Shown here in pieces: positions 33,408-40,644 of a DNA stretch of 43,857 nucleotides. The stretch's first letter is position 1; every line of letters begins with the position of its first letter. This stretch comes from an uncultured Prevotellaceae bacterium (lineage in GTDB: Bacteria > Bacteroidota > Bacteroidia > Bacteroidales > Bacteroidaceae), in the NCBI GenBank assembly GCA_946404865.1, contig CAMJFC010000018.1:1-43857 (forward strand), written 5' to 3'. The position numbers and the translations under genes were made by a program. The notes beneath the pieces were generated by a model. That model made no database searches, had not been told where the DNA came from, and saw only the letters and a list, made by a program, of their open reading frames with translations.

Positions 33408-34928
33408 ATGAAGAAACTGATTACTATGCTGTTGCTCGGAGCAGCGACGATGAGCGCTGCGGCAACGGAGATGACCGGAAAAGCCATGACAGAACAGGAG
33501 ATGGCCGGACAAGTGGAACGGCCGAAATTAGTGGTGGGCATCGTAGTGGACCAGATGCGATGGGACTACCTTTATTACTACCACGACGAGTTTGTGGAAG
33601 GCGGATTGAAACGACTCTTGGACGATGGATTCAGTTACGAGAACTGCATGATCAACTACATCCCCACGGTGACAGCCATCGGTCACTCCAGCGTCTATAC
33701 GGGCAGTGTACCCTCACTGACGGGCATCGCCGGCAACTCCTTCTATATTGATGGCAAAGAGACAACGAGCGTGCGCGACACCACAGTGCAGACCGTAGGC
33801 GCTCCCAATGGACGTCCGGGACAACGTTCGCCCCACAACCTGCTTGCCACGACCATCGGCGACCAGTTGAAGACCGCCACCGATTTCCGTGCCAAGGTGT
33901 TCGGTGTGGCACTGAAAGACCGTGCCGCCATCCTGCCCGCCGGGCACTGTGCAGACGCCGCCTACTGGTGGGACGAGAATGCCGGGCACTATGTGACGAG
34001 CACTTATTACATGAACCAACTGCCACGGTGGATGGAAGACTTCAACAAAACCCACAACACCAAACCCCACTACGACATCAAGACGAGCAGCGAAGGCGTG
34101 ACGATGACCTTCGACCTGGCATCTGCCGTGTTGGAGAACGAACAACTGGGACAGGATGACATCACCGACCTGCTGGCCATCAGCGTGTCATCGACCGACG
34201 CCATCGGCCATGCTTACGGCACCCGTGGCGAGGAGAACCATTCTGTGTATATGCAGTTGGACAAGGACCTGGCTCAATTCTTGTCCCTGCTCGACAAGAA
34301 GGTGGGCCGCGGCAACTACCTTCTGTTTCTGACTGCAGACCACGGCGCCCTTCATGCGCCAAAATTCCTTCGGGAGCACAAGATGCCGAACGGCGGTTGG
34401 AAAAATGATGAGGCCCGCAAGCAGCTGAACACAGAACTGAGCAAGACCTTTGGTTCAAACCAGCTGGTGTCCGCCATCATGGACTGCCGTGTGTATCTGA
34501 ACCATGACGAGATAGCCGCTAAAGGACTTGACATCAATGCTATCAAGGAAAAGGCCATCGAATTCCTCCGTCAGGACAAAGACCTGGCCTACGTGGCCGA
34601 CTATGACCGTTTGTCGGAGGCCAGCATCCCCGCTCCGATTAAGGAACGTGCCATCAACGGCTATAACCGTTTACGTTCGGGCGACATCTTCGTGCAAGTG
34701 AAAGCGGGACTGCTGAACTATGCTTTCAAAGATAGCTTTACAGGCACTAGTCACGGTCAGTGGAACCCCTACGACTCGCACATCCCGATGGTGTTCATGG
34801 GTTGGCATGTGCCGCAAGGGAGCAGCACCCGTGAGACTCACATCACCGACTTTGCCGCCACGGTGTGCGCCATGTTGCACATCGAACGTCCCGACTGCTG
34901 CATCGGAGAGGCATTGGAGATGAAGTAA
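33408..34928 (+). CDS. PafA-type alkaline phosphatase
   Basis: A 506-residue secreted phosphatase with signal peptide MKKLITMLLLGAATMSAAA. It has the zinc ligands and nucleophile of the alkaline phosphatase/NPP superfamily: D48 (VVDQMRWD), T89 (PTVTAIGH, nucleophile), D264 and H268 (SSTDAIGHAYG), D311 and H312 (TADHGA) and H449 (GTSHGQW). The segment ALKDRAAILPAGH (K170, R172) is the phosphate-binding pair that marks PafA-like phosphomonoesterases rather than diesterases. It likely releases phosphate from organic phosphates in the periplasm, which would need no Mg2+ third metal. The 9-bp repeat array lies upstream. Confidence 0.9.
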   Translation: MKKLITMLLLGAATMSAAATEMTGKAMTEQEMAGQVERPKLVVGIVVDQMRWDYLYYYHDEFVEGGLKRLLDDGFSYENCMINYIPTVTAIGHSSVYTGSVPSLTGIAGNSFYIDGKETTSVRDTTVQTVGAPNGRPGQRSPHNLLATTIGDQLKTATDFRAKVFGVALKDRAAILPAGHCADAAYWWDENAGHYVTSTYYMNQLPRWMEDFNKTHNTKPHYDIKTSSEGVTMTFDLASAVLENEQLGQDDITDLLAISVSSTDAIGHAYGTRGEENHSVYMQLDKDLAQFLSLLDKKVGRGNYLLFLTADHGALHAPKFLREHKMPNGGWKNDEARKQLNTELSKTFGSNQLVSAIMDCRVYLNHDEIAAKGLDINAIKEKAIEFLRQDKDLAYVADYDRLSEASIPAPIKERAINGYNRLRSGDIFVQVKAGLLNYAFKDSFTGTSHGQWNPYDSHIPMVFMGWHVPQGSSTRETHITDFAATVCAMLHIERPDCCIGEALEMK

Positions 34929-34943
34929 AAAAAGAGCTCAGAG

Positions 34944-34980
34944 AGCCCCCTCTAACTCCCTCAAGGGGGAGAAGTAGCAC
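34944..34980. repeat. Dispersed C-rich/G-rich hairpin element, copy 3
   Basis: agccccctctaactccc, then a G-rich arm (aaggggga), ending gtagcac. It aligns with the copy at 13812-13855 over nearly its full length, including the agcac end. The following stretch to 35040 has loosely spaced AGGAT words about 8 bp apart, too irregular to call an array. Confidence 0.7.
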
Positions 34981-35045
34981 ATGCACTTATCCCCCTCTGA
35001 AGGATAAAGGGATGAGAAAAGAAAGGATAAGGACACAGGATTGTT

Positions 35046-35477
35046 ATGGGTTTCTTCACAAAATCAGGTGATTACCAACCGACGATGTATGATGTGCTGA
35101 TGCGTCAGAAGTCACTTGAGAGTGCATTCTATTACCGCGACTTGGGTTACGGTATGTATTTGTTTGTGCATAAAACGCAGGGCAACCGGCAGACCTATCT
35201 TGTGAACAGTCGCACCCATACGGTGTATGACGTGATGGATGCCTCGGGAGTGTTCAACCTGTTTAAAATCAGCGACATCGACACCGAAAGCATCACATCT
35301 TTGCCGGGAGCCGATGTAGCACTCGGTCTTTGTGCACCGTATGAGTTCACCATTGAGCGTTTTCACCAGGGCAGAGCCCAAGTGGCATGGACGATAGACC
35401 CGGCAGGGCCTACCGTGCTTTACGGGATGATTGACTGTGAAGGGAAAATCGTGGAGCGGTTTAGGAAGAGCACTTGA
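35046..35477 (+). CDS. Hypothetical protein, 143 residues
   Basis: I do not recognise the family. The protein starts MGFFTKSGDYQPTMYDVL, has no signal peptide or membrane helix, and shows mixed alpha/beta composition with several Tyr and Phe (YYRDLGYGMYLFVHK, TYLVNSRTHTVYDVMD). It may be a small beta-rich cytoplasmic domain. Its last 17 bp overlap the convergent FHA gene. It is separated from the phosphatase by 117 bp that contain the C-rich element, and its own promoter is not clear. Confidence 0.7.
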   Translation: MGFFTKSGDYQPTMYDVLMRQKSLESAFYYRDLGYGMYLFVHKTQGNRQTYLVNSRTHTVYDVMDASGVFNLFKISDIDTESITSLPGADVALGLCAPYEFTIERFHQGRAQVAWTIDPAGPTVLYGMIDCEGKIVERFRKST

Positions 35478-36252
35478 AAACGATTTTGGTATTGCCGAGA
35501 CGGAGGGATGTGCCACTGACGAGGCGGACGACACCGCCAGGTGACACCACAATACCATTAACGAAAACGGGATTGGTCGCGTGGAGCACTTGTAAACGAT
35601 ACTCGTATTTCACGTGCGACTGGACTGATGCCACCGACGACACCCCACTGACCGGCATGGCCATGATGCAGACCGAACAAGCACTTGCTTTCGGGTCATC
35701 TATCTCTATGTCGGAATGATGCGCCACATCCTTACGGCCGATGGTGGTACGCCCCTCTCGAAGAGGCAGTTCCTGGCGATGCGGCCAATGTCCCAAAACG
35801 AGCTTTGCCGGGGTGAGCGGTCTGACAACCACCTCCCCTGAAGTTGGTGTAGATGGTGGAGAAGGAGGTAAAGGACGATTGGGAGTCGGAGAAGGTGGCG
35901 GTGAAGGAGGAACTGAACGATTGGGTGTCGGTGAAGGTGGAACAGGATGATTGAGAACTGAGGACGTTGAGGACGTTGAGGTTGTTGAGGACGTTGAGGC
36001 TGTTGAGGCCTTTGGTGAGGGCGAGGCATCAACGAAGAAGATGACGGGTGTGGCACATTTCTTACATATAGCCGTCAGACGACCCGCCACTGAAGGCCGC
36101 ACCAAAATGGGTTTCCCGCATTTGGGACACCTGAATCCCACCGCCTTAGCAACGACAGAGTGCTCAGCGACATAATAATGTCCTTTGGCATCACATTTCA
36201 CGCCCCCCAAAAGAGGTATGCGCCGCTTATAGATGGTCTGGTCTGTTTCCAT
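35461..36252 (-). CDS. FHA domain protein with N-terminal zinc ribbon and Ser/Thr/Pro linker
   Basis: A 263-residue protein. Start at METDQTIYKR (36252); the longer upstream frame reads through the 9-bp repeat and is rejected. A zinc ribbon has CPKC at 42-45 and CKKC at 63-66. A linker of Ser, Thr and Pro (about 78-140) contains three copies of PSPTPNR-like units encoded by 9-bp DNA repeats. The FHA domain spans about 145-262 (IGRK at 171, VNG at 231). The Arg of the GR motif and the NG pair are kept, but the usual SRxH segment is changed to SACSVC, so phospho-threonine binding is uncertain. It is encoded 67 bp downstream of the acidic membrane protein. Confidence 0.82.
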   Translation of the reverse strand: METDQTIYKRRIPLLGGVKCDAKGHYYVAEHSVVAKAVGFRCPKCGKPILVRPSVAGRLTAICKKCATPVIFFVDASPSPKASTASTSSTTSTSSTSSVLNHPVPPSPTPNRSVPPSPPPSPTPNRPLPPSPPSTPTSGEVVVRPLTPAKLVLGHWPHRQELPLREGRTTIGRKDVAHHSDIEIDDPKASACSVCIMAMPVSGVSSVASVQSHVKYEYRLQVLHATNPVFVNGIVVSPGGVVRLVSGTSLRLGNTKIVFKCSS

Positions 36253-36255
36253 GGT

Positions 36256-36316
36256 TATAGGGAGAATAGAGACTATAGATAGAATAGATACTATAGACAG
36301 GACAGATACTATGAAG
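36256..36316. repeat. 7-unit 9-bp array (ATAGA core)
   Basis: Cores begin at 36256, 36265, 36274, 36283, 36292, 36301 and 36310, exactly 9 bp apart (TATAGG, AATAGA, TATAGA, AATAGA, TATAGA, GACAGA, TATGAA). It has the same word type as the array at 33265-33369 and lies between the acidic protein gene and the FHA gene (both minus strand). Confidence 0.85.
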
Positions 36317-36319
36317 ATA

Positions 36320-37498
36320 TCATGGGACTTGCATGGCCATGTCGGTGAAATCAGCGAAATCAGGTTGTTCGGAGATATCAAGCGGCATAGCATCAGGCAT
36401 AGCTGCATCTGCCCCTGCAGAGGACTCTGAGAGTTCAGAAAGCTCAGTGGACTCAGAAAGCTCGGAGGAGTCGGAGGCCTCGGAGAGATCAGAGGAATCG
36501 GAGGACTCGGAGAGATCAGAGGACTCAGACAGCTCTGTATTCTCTATTTCTGTCATAGCCACTTCTTCTGTCGAGTCGGTATTCTCAACATCTGTCAAGG
36601 CCACTTCTTCTATTGGGTCGGCATCTTCGATATCGACCACGGCGATGTCCTCGTCCGGGGCATGACCAATCATCTGTATCTCATCTTCGGAAAAGATAAA
36701 GATATCATTGTCTGAATCGAAACCGTCGGCGTCAGCGAGCATAGCACCATCAGGCACATTTTCCACCTCCATACCCGTCTCATCGAGGATGGTGTCATAC
36801 ATCCCGTCGCTGTTGACATCCACGACGAAATATTGCATATCATCCGGTGTATTGATGATCTGAATCTCCGGGGCGTTGTCGTTCTCGGGCATATAGTCCT
36901 CGGGGTTGACATTGATGGCGAGAATCTGATCCGAAACGCTTTCGGGTTCGATGGCATTCTGGTCAGGGGCGGGAGTTTCGGTACTATCTGAGGTGGGATG
37001 GGTGTTTTGGGCAAGATGGGCATCCTGAGCAGTGTGGTCATTCTGAGCAGATTGGTCATCTTGAGCAGGATGGGTGTTTTGAGCAAGATGAGCATCCTGA
37101 GCAGGGAGGTCATTCTGAGCGGGATGGGTGTTTTGAGCGGGACGAGCATGCTGGGCTGGATGGGGGGTTGGAGTCGAATGAGCATCCTGGACGGGCTGAA
37201 CATCCGAAGCGGGTTGAGCATCCGAGGCATTCCGGGCAGGTTGGACTTCCGGGGTGTTTTGGGCAAGAAGGGCGTCGTTGTTGTCATTTTGTGTGGGTTC
37301 TTCGACTTCGGCAACGAGAACTTCAGGGATGTCTTCTGAGGACTTATCAGAAGGATCCGATACGACCTCAGCAGTCAGTTCACCAGACAGAGCGGCGTCT
37401 GTTTCACCCGGCATGAGCAGAGCAGCACCTGCTCCCATGGCAACAGCACCTGCGGCACCGCCGCCAATGATTATTTGTTTTTTCTTTTTCTCTTCCAT
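36320..37498 (-). CDS. Acidic repeat-rich protein with one N-terminal membrane helix
   Basis: A 392-residue protein starting MEEKKKKQIIIGGG. A Lys-rich N-tail and one hydrophobic helix (about 9-29) anchor it. Then come about twelve 6-residue units ending in AQ (for example NTHPAQ, DAHLAQ; about residues 75-150), a Ca2+-loop-like segment DVNSDGMYD, and a very acidic half with Ser-Glu/Asp triplets (about 320-360) encoded by a perfect 9-bp DNA array. No enzymatic motif is seen. The Ser/Thr-rich acidic tail could be a phosphorylation substrate for the neighbouring FHA protein; that is inference. A promoter lies 30 bp upstream. Confidence 0.75.
   Translation of the reverse strand: MEEKKKKQIIIGGGAAGAVAMGAGAALLMPGETDAALSGELTAEVVSDPSDKSSEDIPEVLVAEVEEPTQNDNNDALLAQNTPEVQPARNASDAQPASDVQPVQDAHSTPTPHPAQHARPAQNTHPAQNDLPAQDAHLAQNTHPAQDDQSAQNDHTAQDAHLAQNTHPTSDSTETPAPDQNAIEPESVSDQILAINVNPEDYMPENDNAPEIQIINTPDDMQYFVVDVNSDGMYDTILDETGMEVENVPDGAMLADADGFDSDNDIFIFSEDEIQMIGHAPDEDIAVVDIEDADPIEEVALTDVENTDSTEEVAMTEIENTELSESSDLSESSDSSDLSEASDSSELSESTELSELSESSAGADAAMPDAMPLDISEQPDFADFTDMAMQVP
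36426..36538. repeat. 13-unit 9-bp array inside a coding region
   Basis: TCAGA/TCGGA cores begin every 9 bp from 36426 to 36534 (36426, 36435, 36444, 36453, 36462, 36471, 36480, 36489, 36498, 36507, 36516, 36525, 36534) with no slip. In the acidic gene each unit encodes one Ser-Glu/Asp-Ser/Leu/Ala triplet. Confidence 0.9.
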
Positions 37499-37527
37499 AG
37501 CGTATGATTGTTGTGTTTTTGATGGTG

Positions 37528-37535
37528 CAAAGATA
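37528..37535 (-). promoter_or_regulatory. -7 element of the acidic protein / FHA operon
   Basis: TATCTTTG on the minus strand, perfect match to TAnnTTTG, 30 bp before the ATG at 37498. A CTTG at 37556-37559 is at the right distance for -33 with one mismatch. Confidence 0.6.
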
Positions 37536-37641
37536 ATATAAGAAACAGTAAGATGCAAGTAAATCTATGCATCTTTGACGAGAGGAGGGGGTTTGCTGAC
37601 GAAACAGGCAGGAGACATGGCTCAAGTGAAGTCTGTCACTT

Positions 37642-38049
37642 TTACTCACTCTTCGCTGCGCCCTTAGCCACTGAGCTGCTGATGAGGAACGCCTTATAGG
37701 CTTTGAGCAGATTCTTAGGGACGGAGACGCGTATCTCATTGCTCCGTTTCTCTTTGCCATCAAAGATGACCGTTCCGTCGGCGAGAATGATCTGCTGTTT
37801 GAGCACATCTATCCGCTCGAGATAGGCCTGGTTGATAATCAGGCTCCTGCCGATGCGCACGAACTGACTTTCGGTGAGGTGCGCATTGAGAATCAGCTCA
37901 TACACTTTGGAAATGCCGAACGACAGCATAACCTCTCTCTGCGAGATATAATACAAGGTGGAATAATTGCCATTGGCCTTGATACAAGCCACTTTCTCCA
38001 AGTCGATGGAGATGAGCTCGTCGCGTGAATTAAAAAGGACTTTTCTCAT
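37642..38049 (-). CDS. Stand-alone LytTR DNA-binding regulator
   Basis: A 135-residue protein made of one LytTR domain (MRKVLFNSRDELISIDLEKV, ANGNYSTLYY, FVRIGRSLIINQAYLERI) with a short C-tail. It lacks the receiver domain of LytR/AlgR response regulators. I start at the ATG at 38049, which overlaps the glycosyltransferase stop as ATGA; an upstream in-frame ATG is inside that gene. The overlap implies translational coupling with the glycosyltransferase. Its targets are unknown; a LytTR protein without receiver may respond to abundance or a partner instead of phosphorylation. Confidence 0.85.
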   Translation of the reverse strand: MRKVLFNSRDELISIDLEKVACIKANGNYSTLYYISQREVMLSFGISKVYELILNAHLTESQFVRIGRSLIINQAYLERIDVLKQQIILADGTVIFDGKEKRSNEIRVSVPKNLLKAYKAFLISSSVAKGAAKSE

Positions 38050-39089
38050 GGTTTGTTCATGTTGAATTGGCTGTAGGTTTTGCGGCGTTTGATATAATAT
38101 TGCCAAAGCAGGGAGAATGGTGTGCGGGGGTCACACTGTGCGTCTTGTATGCGCTGCCTGTCGGGCGTGAAGTCATCGCGCCATTGTTTGAAGGCGCGTC
38201 GTGCCTGATAGACCGCTTTGAAGTCGGCCCAGCTGTGGTCGAGGACGAGCATTTTGAATGCAGCGAGATAGTCGAGCCACCACCGCCACCGCATGACATG
38301 CCTGAGGTCGCTCTCGGGCAGGTTCTTATAGAGCATGGTGAGGTTGTTGCGGAAATTAAGAAACGTCTTCCGTGGATTGTTTTTCGGCAACGTCCCCCCT
38401 CCCACATGAAAGACATGGCTCTGCGGGATGCAGACGATTCTCCTGCCTGCGATGCGGAGTCGCCAACAAAGGTCTATCTCCTCGCAATGTGCGAAGAAAC
38501 GGCCATCGAGTCCACCTGCCCGCCTATAATCATCGGCTCTTATCATCATACATGCCCCCGTAGCCCAGAGCACATCCTTCACATCATCATACTGATGCTG
38601 GTCGGCCTCTACTGTTTCAAAGACTCGTCCCCGGCAGAAAGGATAGCCGTAACGGTCGATAAATCCTCCCGCCGCACCGGCATACTCAAAACGCTCGCGC
38701 TGTCGGATGGCCAACAGTTTGGGTTGACATGCCGCCGTATCGGGGTGCTCATCCATCCACTGTGTAAGGGGCGTGAGCCAATGTGGTGTGACCTCCACAT
38801 CTGAATTGAGCAAGACGAAATATTTGGCATCCACTTGCGCCAAGGCCCTGTTGTAACCCTCAGCGAATCCGTAGTTCTGGTCGAGGAGAATCCTTTTCAC
38901 CTCTGGGAAATCGCGCCGCAACAGGTCGAGTGACTCGTCGGTGGACGCATTATCAGCCACATACACCTCGGCCTCGCCCTTCGTATATTTCACGACGGTG
39001 GGGAGGTAGGTTGCCATCATCTTCGCGCCATTCCAGTTGAGAATGACGACGGCAACGGATGAGGGGGAGGGTTGAGGTTGTTGGGGCAT
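38046..39089 (-). CDS. Family 2 glycosyltransferase
   Basis: A 347-residue GT-A enzyme. Typical GT2 features are AVVILNWNG at 13-21, VADNASTDES (44-53, nucleotide binding) and the DxD-like LLNSDVEV (93-100). The middle segment CMMIRADDYRRAGGLDGRFFAHCEEIDLCWR is the acceptor/catalytic region of rhamnosyl- or GlcNAc-transferase-like members. There is no membrane helix, so it is cytoplasmic or peripheral. Donor and acceptor cannot be told. It has no other glycan genes next to it, and the LytTR gene overlaps its end. Confidence 0.9.
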   Translation of the reverse strand: MPQQPQPSPSSVAVVILNWNGAKMMATYLPTVVKYTKGEAEVYVADNASTDESLDLLRRDFPEVKRILLDQNYGFAEGYNRALAQVDAKYFVLLNSDVEVTPHWLTPLTQWMDEHPDTAACQPKLLAIRQRERFEYAGAAGGFIDRYGYPFCRGRVFETVEADQHQYDDVKDVLWATGACMMIRADDYRRAGGLDGRFFAHCEEIDLCWRLRIAGRRIVCIPQSHVFHVGGGTLPKNNPRKTFLNFRNNLTMLYKNLPESDLRHVMRWRWWLDYLAAFKMLVLDHSWADFKAVYQARRAFKQWRDDFTPDRQRIQDAQCDPRTPFSLLWQYYIKRRKTYSQFNMNKP

Positions 39090-39117
39090 GGGAGTTTTTT
39101 GGGGGAGTTTTTATTGG

Positions 39118-39188
39118 GGAGTTTGGGAGTATGGGAGTTTAGGAGTTTGGACAATAGTGTTTTTGGAGGAGTGAAGGAGTGAAGGAGT
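39118..39188. repeat. 8-bp GGAGT array
   Basis: GGAGT starts at 39118, 39126, 39134 and 39142, then after a 26-bp break at 39168, 39176 and 39184, with an 8-bp step within each run. Two more GGAGT words occur irregularly at 39091 and 39104. It lies in the 113-bp gap between mtaB and the GT2 gene and shares its motif with the array at 1811-1842. Confidence 0.78.
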
Positions 39189-39202
39189 GAAGACAATAGT
39201 TA

Positions 39203-40549
39203 TTAATCGTTGATGTGGCAGAGGAGGGCGGTGTGGTCGTGGTTGAGGGCGGTGAGACGGACGGGGATGAGTTGGTTGTCGTATTCCTCACGGGCTTGTG
39301 CAGGCGGCAGTTCCACACGGATGTAATTGCGTGTGAACCCGTGCATGGCTTTTCCCCGCTCAGCCTTTTCGAAGAGCACCTCCGCCTCCTGTCCGATATG
39401 CCGCTGGTAGAACGCGAGCGTCTTCTCGTCAGAGAGCGCAAGCAACCGTTGACTGCGTTGTTTCTTCGTGGCCTCATCCACCACGTATGGTATTCGCAAG
39501 GCCGCCGTCCCCGGTCGTTCGGAATAGGGGAAGACATGGAGTTGTGTAACATCGAGACCGCTCAGGAATCGGTATGTTTCCTCGAAGCACTCGGGTGTCT
39601 CGCCGCGTGTGCCCACCATCACATCCACGCCTATAAAGGCATCGGGCATGAGCGCCTTAATGCGATGAATCTTGTCGGCGAAGAGCGCCGTGTCGTAGCG
39701 CCGGTGCATGAGTCGCAGCACCGTATCGGACCCGCTCTGCAGGGGGATATGGAAATGGGGCATGAACGCCCGCGATGAGGCACAGAAATCAATCAACTCA
39801 TCCGAAATCAAATCAGGTTCGAGTGAACTGATACGGAAACGGCTGATGCCCTCTACCGCATCGAGCGAACGGACGAGGTCAACGAACGACTCACCGGTCT
39901 TGGCGCCGAAGTCTCCGATATTGACCCCGGTGAGCACAATCTCCCTACCCCCTTCAGCCACCGCCTGTCGGGCTTGGGCCACGAGCGATGCGATGGAAGG
40001 ACTCCGGCTGAAACCACGGGCGAAGGGTATGGTGCAGTAGGTGCAGAAATAGTCGCATCCATCCTGCACCTTGAGGAAAAAGCGTGTGCGGTTGCCCCGC
40101 GCGCAACTGGGTGCAAACGAAGTGATTTCTTTTGTGCGCACCGTATGATGGCGGTGAAGCGCCCCGGGATGGCCGGCTTTCTCGCCCCAAGCCTCCGAGA
40201 GATATTGTATCAGGTCCGCCTTCTCGTTCGTGCCCAGCACCAGGTCCACACCATCGATGTCCCCTACCCTCTCCGGCTCCAATTGGGCATAACAGCCCGT
40301 GACGATGACAAACGCCCCGGGATGGTTGCGCACCATGCGGTGGATGGCTTGCCGGCATTTATGGTCGGCCACCTCGGTGACACTGCACGTATTCACGAGA
40401 CAGATGTCAGCCCGTTCGCCTTTGTCCACGGTCCGCACACCCATCTCTTGAAGCATCCGTGCGAACGTGGATGTCTCAGCGAAATTGAGTTTGCAGCCCA
40501 GCGTGAAATACGCCGCCTTTTTTCCCTGAAAAGCAGAAGAGTCAATCAT
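39203..40549 (-). CDS. mtaB: tRNA t6A37 methylthiotransferase MtaB
   Basis: Radical-SAM enzyme of 448 residues that methylthiolates N6-threonylcarbamoyladenosine at position 37 of tRNAs. The N-terminal methylthiotransferase cluster cysteines are C19 (LGCKLN), C55 (NTCSVT) and C86 (TGCYAQ); the radical-SAM motif CDYFCTYC has C165, C169 and C172. A TRAM domain is probable at the C-terminus. The motif set fits the MtaB/MiaB group; MtaB is preferred on overall pattern. It has its own strong promoter. Confidence 0.88.
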   Translation of the reverse strand: MIDSSAFQGKKAAYFTLGCKLNFAETSTFARMLQEMGVRTVDKGERADICLVNTCSVTEVADHKCRQAIHRMVRNHPGAFVIVTGCYAQLEPERVGDIDGVDLVLGTNEKADLIQYLSEAWGEKAGHPGALHRHHTVRTKEITSFAPSCARGNRTRFFLKVQDGCDYFCTYCTIPFARGFSRSPSIASLVAQARQAVAEGGREIVLTGVNIGDFGAKTGESFVDLVRSLDAVEGISRFRISSLEPDLISDELIDFCASSRAFMPHFHIPLQSGSDTVLRLMHRRYDTALFADKIHRIKALMPDAFIGVDVMVGTRGETPECFEETYRFLSGLDVTQLHVFPYSERPGTAALRIPYVVDEATKKQRSQRLLALSDEKTLAFYQRHIGQEAEVLFEKAERGKAMHGFTRNYIRVELPPAQAREEYDNQLIPVRLTALNHDHTALLCHIND

Positions 40550-40603
40550 TGGTTACGAATATCTTGTTGCAGACGTTTTGACACCTGCAATCCTATTTGG
40601 CTG

Positions 40604-40635
40604 CAAAAGTATGAAATAAATGGGAAATACGCAAA
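40604..40635 (-). promoter_or_regulatory. mtaB promoter
   Basis: TTTG (40632-40635), a 20-bp spacer and TACTTTTG (40604-40611) on the minus strand match the Bacteroidetes consensus. The -7 box lies 54 bp before the ATG. Confidence 0.7.
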
Positions 40636-40644
40636 TTTTTTGCC

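Noticed and set aside
36253..36408. N-terminal extension of the FHA protein (a 52-residue hydrophobic Ile/Val/Ser stretch)
   Set aside because: It is translation of the 9-bp noncoding repeat; METDQ at 36252 is a better start.
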